Both the position numbers and the translations under genes were made by a program. From NCBI GenBank assembly GCA_017940265.1, contig JAGAYY010000020.1:1-64000 (forward strand): DNA of 64,000 nucleotides. The letters run 5' to 3'. The stretch's first letter is position 1. The number at the start of each line of letters is the position of its first letter. Positions 28,225-35,968 of the stretch are shown here, piece by piece. Below the pieces are notes generated by a model, which was not told where the DNA came from, made no database searches, and was given only the letters and a program-made list of their open reading frames with translations. Source of the stretch: Bacilli bacterium (GTDB taxonomy: Bacteria > Bacillota_I > Bacilli_A > RFN20 > CAG-826).

Positions 28225-29505
28225 ATGAAAAACAAAAAAGTTTTATTCCTCACTTCATTATTAGCCGTTGCTACATTGGCTGGATGTGGTACAAAAACCT
28301 CATCCAAAGCCGATGACGGCGTTCCAACATCAATGATTCTTCCAGAAGCTTCTGAAGTCCAAGGCTACGATAACGATAATGTCAAGTTCCCAGAAGAACT
28401 CCTCGTTAATCATAGAGTGGCCGCATTGATGGTTAATGAAACACTTCAATTAGAAGCCACAGAGCAATTCGGATATGCCGCGAACAACGTCAAATACGAA
28501 GTTAAAGATGCAACTGTTGCTACTGTTAGTGAAAACGGTCTCATTACTGGCTTAAAAGCTGGCGAAACAGAAATCGTCGTTACTGACAAGAACAATCCAG
28601 AGTTCAAAAGAACAGTCCCAGTGGCTGTTTATGGTCAAGTTGCTTCCGCCGATGTTCTCGGCATCACAAGTGCTCTAAAGGCTTATGAAAATGAACATCC
28701 AGTAAATGAAGTAGTTCAACGCAAGAGAATTACTAGAACATTCGCTAAACGTCCATATGTTGAACCTGTTGAAGGTGAACCAGAAAACGATACACCATAT
28801 ACCGTCTTTTCCGCAGATTATTCTGATGAAATGATGGTCTTCAGTGTTGAAGATGCCTACCTCAGAATGTTAGAAACAGACTCTGAAGTCAGAGTTACTG
28901 ATGGCGCTGTTGACTTCACAACATATGACTGGATTTTCCACACAAATAGATATTACGATACACTCGTTTATCACCAACAAGGTGACGCTAAGACCTTCTA
29001 TGCAGCAGCTACCCAAGACTATATGGATGCTGGTGTAAGAAGTGCGCCATTATATGACGTCTTAGATAACTTATTCACTGTTGGCCACACATTCTTTGAA
29101 AATCAATTAGAAAATGCCAGTTTCGCAGATATCGCTGATATCGCTGAAAATGACTACAACAACGTTGAAGATAAGAAAGTTGGCTCAATGGGTGATGGTT
29201 CGTTGTTTGTCCATGGTATTCTCACATTCAAAGACAGCACCGCTGACAATGATGATGAAAGAAACTATGGTATCCCAGTTGGTACACCAACTCCAACAAC
29301 CCAAGATTCAACTTGGATTGTTAAGGATAACAAAGTGGAAGCTATCTACTTCTACCTTGTCCAAGATTACATTATTGATGATTACGAATATCAAATGATC
29401 ATGGATATTGATATCAAAATTGATGAACTCAGTGCGGACAGAAGCGAAATCTATGTCCCTGCTAGAGATGGATATCAAACTGTTGATTACTTATTCGCTA
29501 TCTAA
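28225..29505 (+). CDS. Ig-like lipoprotein of the opp locus, function unknown
   Basis: A 426-residue lipoprotein: lipobox LAGC (Cys21), a Big_2-type Ig-like domain (about 60-135, VNETLQLEATEQF to FKRTVPVAVYG), then about 290 residues without a recognised family. It starts 16 bases after oppA with AAGGAGG upstream and ends at a terminator, so it is expressed with the protease and oppA. A role presenting or capturing peptides for Opp is an inference from position only. If oppA is truly broken, this is the only intact exported lipoprotein in the locus. Confidence 0.85.
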   Translation: MKNKKVLFLTSLLAVATLAGCGTKTSSKADDGVPTSMILPEASEVQGYDNDNVKFPEELLVNHRVAALMVNETLQLEATEQFGYAANNVKYEVKDATVATVSENGLITGLKAGETEIVVTDKNNPEFKRTVPVAVYGQVASADVLGITSALKAYENEHPVNEVVQRKRITRTFAKRPYVEPVEGEPENDTPYTVFSADYSDEMMVFSVEDAYLRMLETDSEVRVTDGAVDFTTYDWIFHTNRYYDTLVYHQQGDAKTFYAAATQDYMDAGVRSAPLYDVLDNLFTVGHTFFENQLENASFADIADIAENDYNNVEDKKVGSMGDGSLFVHGILTFKDSTADNDDERNYGIPVGTPTPTTQDSTWIVKDNKVEAIYFYLVQDYIIDDYEYQMIMDIDIKIDELSADRSEIYVPARDGYQTVDYLFAI

Positions 29506-29523
29506 TCGTAATAGCAAAACACA

Positions 29524-29552
29524 AAAGGACTGCTTAAAGCGGTCCTTTTATT
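29524..29552 (+). terminator. Internal terminator between lipoprotein and oppB
   Basis: A 10-bp stem AAAGGACTGC/GCGGTCCTTT (29524-29533 with 29539-29548), loop TTAAA, then a T-rich tract. It separates the highly translated protease/binding-protein unit from the permease and ATPase genes. Confidence 0.9.
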
Positions 29553-29564
29553 TTATTTTTTATC

Positions 29565-29593
29565 TTGATATTATCTTGTCTTTTTTATAGGAT
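29565..29593 (+). promoter_or_regulatory. Possible promoter of oppBCDF
   Basis: TTGATA (29565-29570), 17-base spacer, TAGGAT (29588-29593), a moderate match. If used, transcripts would start near 29600, at the edge of the inverted repeats that follow. Confidence 0.4.
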
Positions 29594-29600
29594 ATTTGTA

Positions 29601-29642
29601 ATACCATTTGCCATTCTTGAAGAATGGCTTGTTTTGTGGTAT
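29601..29642 (+). promoter_or_regulatory. Nested inverted repeat upstream of oppB
   Basis: GCCATTC/GAATGGC (29610-29616 with 29622-29628, core GCCATTCTTGAAGAATGGC) sits inside a weaker outer pair ATACCA/TGGTAT (29601-29606 with 29637-29642). No T run follows, so it is not a terminator. It is either an RNA hairpin in the oppB leader or a protein-binding operator. Confidence 0.5.
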
Positions 29643-29651
29643 ATTTAGGAG

Positions 29652-29668
29652 CCACTTAATTTAAGTGG
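29652..29668 (+). promoter_or_regulatory. Palindromic operator-like site before oppB
   Basis: CCACTTAATTTAAGTGG is a perfect 8-1-8 palindrome ending three bases before the ribosome-binding site AAAGGAG. A dimeric regulator bound here could block oppBCDF expression, or the RNA hairpin could limit ribosome access. No regulator gene is in the window. Confidence 0.5.
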
Positions 29669-29684
29669 AGAAAGGAGAAAACTA

Positions 29685-30740
29685 ATGTTAAGGTATTCAT
29701 TAAAAAGACTCTTACTTGCATTTGTAACCGCCTTTATTATTCTTACACTTACTTTTATCTTGGTTAAGGCTCTTCCTGTAACACTCAAGATTTCAACCAG
29801 TGCTGGCGAAAGAATGGGTTTCTATGACAAACAAGTTGCTCTTGGCTATTTTAGTGTCATTATTAAACCTGAAACTGAACATTACAAACCAACATTTAAA
29901 ATCATAGAAAGCTTTGTGGTTGATAAAAAAGAGTATTTCTATTATCCTAGACCAATTCTCGAACAATATTTTTCATGGCTTGGTAACATTTTCACTAAAT
30001 GGGATTGGGGCACATCCACATCCTTAGAATTAAATGCTTCTGCGATTAGACTTATTGGTAGACGTTTGCCAGTGTCAATGTCCATCAATATTATCGTTGT
30101 TTTAGTCTCTGTTCCATTAGGTATCCTTCTTGGTATCTATGCTGGTTTAAAGAAAAACACATGGATTGACCATACTATCTCCACATTAATCATGATCTTC
30201 GTTTCCATTCCTGGATTCGTCGTCATCACCTTCTTAATTTTCTTCTTCTCTTATCAAACAGGTTGGCTCCCACCTTCATGGCCGAGCTCTACCGCTCCTT
30301 TAGGCACAAGAATCTTAGGCTATATCATTCCTGTCTTATCTCTATCTTTCGGTTCTATCTGTGGCTATGGTAGAGGTGTTAGAGCGGAACTTTGTGAAGT
30401 TATGTCTAGTGAATACTTATTACTTGCTAGAACAAAAGGCTTAACAAAGAACCAAGCAATCATTCGTCATGCTTTAAGAAATGCCTTCGTGCCAATTCTT
30501 CCAAGTATTCTTGCTGAATTTATTGGTATTTTAGGTGGTTCCATCGTTTTGGAAAGATTATATGGTATTCCAGGCGTTGGTAACATTTACTTTGAAGCCT
30601 TAAACAATACACCAAGAGACTATAACGTCTTAATGGTTGACATGGCTGTTTTTACCATCATTGGTTTATTAGCCGGCATCCTTTTTGACTTATCATATGG
30701 ATTCATTGATCCAAGAATTAGAATGGGGGCGAAGAAATAG
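29685..30740 (+). CDS. oppB: Oligopeptide ABC transporter permease OppB
   Basis: A 351-residue inner-membrane permease of the OppB/DppB family. The N-terminal segment MLRYSLKRLLLAFVTAFIIL is the family signature helix. Residues about 35-100 form an external loop before the BPD_transp_1 core, and the EAA-type coupling loop (LLLARTKGLTKNQAIIRHALRN) and C-terminal GLLFDLSYGFIDPRIR-like ending are present (here GILFDLSYGFIDPRI). It has AAAGGAG seven to nine bases before the start and is followed two bases later by oppC. It forms half of the channel for peptides. Confidence 0.93.
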   Translation: MLRYSLKRLLLAFVTAFIILTLTFILVKALPVTLKISTSAGERMGFYDKQVALGYFSVIIKPETEHYKPTFKIIESFVVDKKEYFYYPRPILEQYFSWLGNIFTKWDWGTSTSLELNASAIRLIGRRLPVSMSINIIVVLVSVPLGILLGIYAGLKKNTWIDHTISTLIMIFVSIPGFVVITFLIFFFSYQTGWLPPSWPSSTAPLGTRILGYIIPVLSLSFGSICGYGRGVRAELCEVMSSEYLLLARTKGLTKNQAIIRHALRNAFVPILPSILAEFIGILGGSIVLERLYGIPGVGNIYFEALNNTPRDYNVLMVDMAVFTIIGLLAGILFDLSYGFIDPRIRMGAKK

Positions 30741-30742
30741 TT

Positions 30743-32887
30743 ATGTTAGAAGATAAAGATTTCGAATTCGTAGAAGAAACCCCTGTTACTAATGAAGAAG
30801 TTCCAGCCGAAGATGAGATTACCGCTGATGATTTCACTTTAACGGAAGTTGATTCTTCAATTCACGAACAAAAGTTCCAAACAAAACCAACAACATTTAC
30901 TAAAGACGCTTTCAGAAGATTTAAAAAGAATAAATCGTCTGTGGCCGCGACTTACATTTTGGGCACTTTAGTGCTTTTATCAATTGTTATTCCACTTGTT
31001 GATAGAAGCGATATTCAAAATTCTCACCCAGAAGAAATTTTCCTTTCACCAAAATTATTTAATGCTGGTACAGGCTTTTGGGATGGCACAGAAAGATATT
31101 CAAACATCGCTGTTGATATTTCTGAAATGCCAAACGCTACCACCGAAGAAGAAAAACAAGAACACTGGTGGCCAAGTCCAGATGTTTATACTCAACGTTC
31201 TGCGATTTCCAAAAAGAAATTCACTGATTTGACATATGTTAACAGCCTTTCTAACTTAGGTACATTCGGTAAAGAAGGCTATGTGCAATTTGGCTTTGAT
31301 AGAAACGAACTCAAAGGCAATGACTTCGTTGAATTCTCTTCTCAAGAGATTCCAGAATTAGAATTAGCTGCCAATAGCTTATATCTCAGTGCCTTTGATA
31401 CATATGACGCTGAAAAAATCCAAGCAAAAGAAGGCAAGGAAGATTTTGGTCTTCCAACCAATTATGTCCTTGGTGATGTCGCTTTATTCTTCTCTTATTA
31501 TGAAGGGGAGACAAAACAAGAAGTTCAATTAGTGGACTACGCTAAAGTACACAATATCGGTAGTGCACTTGCCTCTTATAAAAAAGACAAAGTCGATATC
31601 GCTAATGTCATTACTACACAAACTGGTAAAACAACATTTGAAAAAGCACGTTTTGCCATCAAAATGGCGACAGCCGGTGAAGACCGTCTTGTTTGTAACT
31701 TAATCGGCGCTCTTGCTTTCGAAAGCAACTTTGCTGAAGAAGAAACAAACGCTATCTTTGCTGATATGTCTTTCACTGATGCCACTAAAGCATTAACTAA
31801 AACAGCAGATGATAGATTTGCCTATTGGAGTAGTACTGGTCTTAGAGCCATCTACCTCTCCAAAGCATATTTCTGTTCATTTGTTTATGATACATATGAA
31901 GCTAAATATGGCGTTGCCGTTGATCCAAACTTCTCCATCAAAGACCTTTTAAGATATCAAAAGAATGGTTGGATTTCTTTCAAAACTCCACTTGGTGATT
32001 CTACACTTCGTGACCTCGAAGACTTAGGATTCTATCTTAATGTTAATGAATTCACCTGCGAGATTTTAGATAAAGAAAAATGTCCTATCACCAAGCCATT
32101 AACCATTGATGATTTTGTTTATCCAACACCAAGCGATGGTATTGCGGTCGGTGAAATCGTTTGTAAGGCAGAGGTTTGCCGCTATAAAAAGTTTGGTTAT
32201 TCATCAATGCCAAGATTCCTCTTAGGCACAGATGAATCAGGTAGAGATATGCTTAAGTATGTTTTTGAAGGTTTAAGAACATCCTTAATCGTCGCCACCC
32301 TTACATTCCTCATCTGCTTCACATTTGGTGTTATTTGGGGTTCCATCTCTGGTTATTTCGGTGGTAACGTCGACTTAATCATGGAAAGAATTACCGATAT
32401 CTTAGGTCGTATCCCATTCATGGTTTTAATGACATTGCTCATCCTCCACTGGGGTTCATCATTACCAATGTTTGTTATGGCGTTATGTATGACCGGTTGG
32501 ATTGGCACTGCTTCCTTAACCAGAACGCAGTTCTATAGATTTAGAGGTCGAGAATATGTTCTTGCCTCACGTACATTAGGCGCAAGTGATGCTAGATTAA
32601 TTGCTAAGCACATCTTCCCTAATGGCTTAGGTACAATCATTACTGCTGAAGTTTTGTTAATCCCAAGCGTTATCTTTAGCGAAGCCAATATCGCCTACTT
32701 AGGCTTAGGCTTACAAAACGTTTCATCATTAGGTGTTATCTTATCCGATAACCAAAAGTGGTTGAGTGTTCACCCATACTTACTATTATTCCCATCCATT
32801 ATCATCGCCTTATTAATGATTTCATTTAACTTGTTCGGTAATGGCTTGAGAGACGCTGTTAACCCAAGCTTGAAAGGAGAAGACTAA
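30743..32887 (+). CDS. oppC: Oligopeptide ABC transporter permease OppC with large external insertion
   Basis: OppC permease of 714 residues, more than twice the usual 290-340. An acidic cytosolic N-terminus (about 1-50) is followed by helix 1 (about 68-88), then about 390 residues before the conserved FLLGTDESGRDML, where most OppC proteins have about 40. The core is otherwise normal, with the EAA loop EYVLASRTLGASDARLI. The added sequence faces outward and reads as a folded, soluble domain (few long hydrophobic runs). It may help receive peptide from OppA. Similar enlargements occur in mycoplasma Opp permeases. One base separates it from oppD. Confidence 0.92.
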   Translation: MLEDKDFEFVEETPVTNEEVPAEDEITADDFTLTEVDSSIHEQKFQTKPTTFTKDAFRRFKKNKSSVAATYILGTLVLLSIVIPLVDRSDIQNSHPEEIFLSPKLFNAGTGFWDGTERYSNIAVDISEMPNATTEEEKQEHWWPSPDVYTQRSAISKKKFTDLTYVNSLSNLGTFGKEGYVQFGFDRNELKGNDFVEFSSQEIPELELAANSLYLSAFDTYDAEKIQAKEGKEDFGLPTNYVLGDVALFFSYYEGETKQEVQLVDYAKVHNIGSALASYKKDKVDIANVITTQTGKTTFEKARFAIKMATAGEDRLVCNLIGALAFESNFAEEETNAIFADMSFTDATKALTKTADDRFAYWSSTGLRAIYLSKAYFCSFVYDTYEAKYGVAVDPNFSIKDLLRYQKNGWISFKTPLGDSTLRDLEDLGFYLNVNEFTCEILDKEKCPITKPLTIDDFVYPTPSDGIAVGEIVCKAEVCRYKKFGYSSMPRFLLGTDESGRDMLKYVFEGLRTSLIVATLTFLICFTFGVIWGSISGYFGGNVDLIMERITDILGRIPFMVLMTLLILHWGSSLPMFVMALCMTGWIGTASLTRTQFYRFRGREYVLASRTLGASDARLIAKHIFPNGLGTIITAEVLLIPSVIFSEANIAYLGLGLQNVSSLGVILSDNQKWLSVHPYLLLFPSIIIALLMISFNLFGNGLRDAVNPSLKGED

Positions 32888-32888
32888 T

Positions 32889-34682
32889 ATGGAAAATAAA
32901 CAAATTGTATTATCCGTTAAAGACTTACGTGTCAACTTCTCCACAGACCATGGTTATGTCCAAGCGGTTAGAGGCGTTTCGTTCGATTTATATAAAGGTG
33001 AAACATTATGTATCGTTGGTGAATCTGGTTCAGGCAAATCTGTTACCAGTAAAACCATCATGGGTATTTTAGCCGCAAACGGTCGTATCGTTGATGGTTC
33101 CATCATGTATGAAGGTGAAGATTTAACCAAGGTTTCTGAAGATGAGTTCCATCGTATCAGAGGCCGTAAGATTGGTATGATCTTCCAAGACCCATTATCA
33201 TCTTTAAACCCAATCATGCGTATCGGTAAACAAATTACCGAAGCCATGTTATTAAATGGTAATCACTTAAAGAAGATGAAAGAAGAACTCGTTGCCGAGG
33301 AATTCGTTGCTTATAAGAACGCTATTACTGCTTATCAAAGCGAACTCAACAAAGGCAAAGAAACTGTCAAATTCTTAAAGAGTGAAAAGAAAAAAGAAAT
33401 TGAAAGAATCAAAGCCATTGTTAAAAACGAAACCGATGGTGCAGTTTATGCTTTGAAATTAGACTATGGTCTAGAAAAAGTTCACATTAAGCATAACTAT
33501 GATGAATTACTCGCTAAAGAAAACGAAAAACTTGCCGCTTTCAAAAACGGTCAACAAATCGAAAATAGCGAAGAAACTATCGAAGATGTTAACAATAAGA
33601 TTGCTTCCTTAAAAGAACAAAAAATAGCTGAATTAAAAGCCGCTGATGAAAAGTATGCCGCTAAGAAAGCAGAAATTCTTAAAGAAGCAGAAGAAAAGAA
33701 AGCTGTTAATAAAGAAGAATTAGCGAAAGTTAAAGCGGACTTCGATAAGAAGATTGCCGAAGCTCAAGCTCACAAGAACGCTAATAGTAAAGAATTAACA
33801 GCGAAATATAAACCAATCATCGCGGAAGCTAAAGCTAAATATTTAGCGAAGAATAAAGAAGCTAACGTTAAAGTCGCGGAAGTTAAAAAACAATACCGCG
33901 CTGAATACGAACAAGACCTTAGAAATGGCGTTGATAAAAAGGCCGCTAAGGATAAGTACATCGCCAAGATTAAAATTACCAAAGCCGAAGCTAAACGCAG
34001 AGCGCTTAAGGTTATGGAAGAAGTCGGTATCCCATTCCCAGAAAGAAGATTCAGACAATATCCATTTGAATTCTCTGGTGGTATGAGACAACGTATCGTT
34101 ATCGCGATTGCGTTAACCGCTAACCCAGATATCTTAATCTGTGACGAACCAACTACAGCCTTAGACGTGACCATTCAAGCTCAAATCCTTGAATTAATTA
34201 ACCGTTTAAAAGCGGAAAGAAACATCTCTGTTATCTTTATTACTCACGACTTAGGTGTTGTCGCCAATATGGCGGACCGTGTCGCAGTTATGTATGCTGG
34301 TAAAATCGTTGAATATGGTAAAGAAGAAGAGATCTTCTATGATCCAAAGCATCCATATACATGGGCGCTATTAGCCTCTATCCCTGACGTTGATAGTAAG
34401 GAAAGATTGGAAGCCATCCCTGGCACTCCACCAAACCTTGTCTTCCCACCTAAGGGTGATGCCTTCGCCTTACGTAGTAAATATGCGATGAAGATTGATT
34501 TCAAGAAAGAACCTCCATATTTCAAGGTTAGTGATACTCACTATGCCGCTACTTGGTTATTAGACCCAAGAGCGCCAAAAGTGGAAATGCCTGCTATTGT
34601 TAAGACTCGTATTGAGGCCTCATTAGCAGCACATAAAGCTAGAGAAGCTAAAAAAACAAAAGCTAAGAAGGAGGACAAATAA
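32889..34682 (+). CDS. oppD: Oligopeptide ABC transporter ATPase OppD with coiled-coil insertion
   Basis: An ATPase of 597 residues (usual about 330). Walker A GESGSGKS (44-51), Q-loop Gln100, signature FSGGMRQR (395-402) and Walker B ILICDEP (Asp419, Glu420) are intact. Between Q-loop and signature, about 235 extra residues (about 128-365) rich in Lys, Glu and Ala are predicted as a long coiled coil. The C-terminal oligo_HPY region (AFALRSKYAM...HYAATWLLD) lacks the Cys residues that bind an iron-sulfur cluster in many OppD/DppD proteins. It should still hydrolyse ATP to drive import. Tightly packed with oppC and oppF. Confidence 0.93.
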   Translation: MENKQIVLSVKDLRVNFSTDHGYVQAVRGVSFDLYKGETLCIVGESGSGKSVTSKTIMGILAANGRIVDGSIMYEGEDLTKVSEDEFHRIRGRKIGMIFQDPLSSLNPIMRIGKQITEAMLLNGNHLKKMKEELVAEEFVAYKNAITAYQSELNKGKETVKFLKSEKKKEIERIKAIVKNETDGAVYALKLDYGLEKVHIKHNYDELLAKENEKLAAFKNGQQIENSEETIEDVNNKIASLKEQKIAELKAADEKYAAKKAEILKEAEEKKAVNKEELAKVKADFDKKIAEAQAHKNANSKELTAKYKPIIAEAKAKYLAKNKEANVKVAEVKKQYRAEYEQDLRNGVDKKAAKDKYIAKIKITKAEAKRRALKVMEEVGIPFPERRFRQYPFEFSGGMRQRIVIAIALTANPDILICDEPTTALDVTIQAQILELINRLKAERNISVIFITHDLGVVANMADRVAVMYAGKIVEYGKEEEIFYDPKHPYTWALLASIPDVDSKERLEAIPGTPPNLVFPPKGDAFALRSKYAMKIDFKKEPPYFKVSDTHYAATWLLDPRAPKVEMPAIVKTRIEASLAAHKAREAKKTKAKKEDK

Positions 34683-34684
34683 CT

Positions 34685-35914
34685 ATGGCAAATAGAAAAG
34701 TTACTTATCTTCCCGAATTAGTGGATAACAATATTGAATTATCAGTCAGACACTTAAAGCAATTCTTTAAGTTCGGACATGGTAAAAATGCTTTCGTTAC
34801 CAAAGCCGTTCACGATATCAGTTTTGATATCAAAAAAGGTGAATGCTTCGGTGTCGTTGGTGAATCTGGCTGTGGCAAAACCACAACTGGTAGAACTTTA
34901 ATCAGATTATATAAGGCTACTTCCGGTTCTGTTTATTTCAAAGGTTACCGTATTGTTGCGGGTAATAGATGGAATGAAAAAGAAATCAAATGGAAGAGAA
35001 TTAAAACAAATCGCAAGATCAGAGACTTAAAGAACGAAATGAATGAAAAGATTCGCGTTCTTTCTGACGAACAAGGTAACAAAGAATTTGTTGAAAGTGA
35101 AAGTGCTAAGATTAGAGATCAATATAACGCTCAAATCGAAAAATTAAAAACCGATTTAGCGGCTTTAATCAAGGAACAAAAAGAAAAGATTGCCCAACAT
35201 AACTACGACAACAAACATGTTGATAAGAAGTTAATGAGCAAGATGCAAATGATCTTCCAAGATCCAGTTGACTCTCTTGACCCACGTATGACCGTTGAAG
35301 ACATCATTCAAGAAGGTTTACACATCCAAGGTCAATATAATGCGTTTGAAAACTCACAAAAGGTGAGAGAAGCCTTAATCAAGGTTGGCTTATTACCAGA
35401 ATACGCTTCTCGTTACCCACACGAATTCTCTGGTGGTCAACGTCAACGTATTGGTATCGCAAGAGCGTTAATTATGAATCCAGACTTCTTAATCTGTGAT
35501 GAACCAATTTCCGCCCTTGACGTCTCTATTAGAGCCCAAATCATCAACTTATTAAATAACTTAAAAGATGAAATGGGTTTAACCATTATGTTCATTGCTC
35601 ACGACTTATCCGTTGTTAAATACTTCTGTGATAGAATTGCCGTTATGTACTTTGGCAATATCGTTGAGTTAGCAAGTAGTGATGAATTATTTGCTCACCC
35701 ATTACACCCATACACCAGAGCGTTACTCTCAGCAATTCCAAAGCCAGACCCATTAAGTGAAAAGGAAAGAAAGAGATACATCTATGTTCCTGCTAATGAG
35801 CATGATTATTCTAAAGAAGCTCCAAGCCTCGTAGAAATCACTCCTGGACACTTCGTTATGGCTAACAGCGAAGAACTTGAGAAATATCGTAAAGTTCTAA
35901 ACGAAACGAAATAA
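34685..35914 (+). CDS. oppF: Oligopeptide ABC transporter ATPase OppF with helical insertion
   Basis: An ATPase of 409 residues (usual about 310-330). Walker A GESGCGKT (59-66), Q-loop Gln192, signature FSGGQRQRIGIARAL and Walker B FLICDEP are intact. An insertion of about 85 charged residues (about 95-180, for example EMNEKIRVLSDEQ) lies between Walker A and the Q-loop, and is probably coiled coil. It is two bases after oppD, whose ribosome-binding site AAGGAGG is in the 3' end of oppD. It pairs with OppD in the transporter; the two insertions may contact each other. Confidence 0.93.
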   Translation: MANRKVTYLPELVDNNIELSVRHLKQFFKFGHGKNAFVTKAVHDISFDIKKGECFGVVGESGCGKTTTGRTLIRLYKATSGSVYFKGYRIVAGNRWNEKEIKWKRIKTNRKIRDLKNEMNEKIRVLSDEQGNKEFVESESAKIRDQYNAQIEKLKTDLAALIKEQKEKIAQHNYDNKHVDKKLMSKMQMIFQDPVDSLDPRMTVEDIIQEGLHIQGQYNAFENSQKVREALIKVGLLPEYASRYPHEFSGGQRQRIGIARALIMNPDFLICDEPISALDVSIRAQIINLLNNLKDEMGLTIMFIAHDLSVVKYFCDRIAVMYFGNIVELASSDELFAHPLHPYTRALLSAIPKPDPLSEKERKRYIYVPANEHDYSKEAPSLVEITPGHFVMANSEELEKYRKVLNETK

Positions 35915-35920
35915 AAAAAT

Positions 35921-35948
35921 AAAGGCAGATTTATTGTCTGCCTTTTTT
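35921..35948 (+). terminator. Rho-independent terminator of the opp operon
   Basis: AAAGGCAGA/TCTGCCTTT (35921-35929 with 35937-35945), seven-base loop, then TTT. Confidence 0.92.
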
Positions 35949-35962
35949 CTTTCAGTCATAAT
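35934..35962 (+). promoter_or_regulatory. Promoter of the carboxylesterase gene, fully leaderless, inside the opp terminator
   Basis: TTGTCT (35934-35939), 17-base spacer, CATAAT (35957-35962). The last -10 base is six bases before the ATG at 35969, so transcription should begin at the start codon itself. The -35 overlaps the terminator stem of opp. Confidence 0.55.
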
Positions 35963-35968
35963 GAATCT

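Noticed and set aside
29553-29684. A known riboswitch or T-box before oppB
   Set aside because: Only simple inverted repeats are seen; no conserved T-box or riboswitch core could be recognised.
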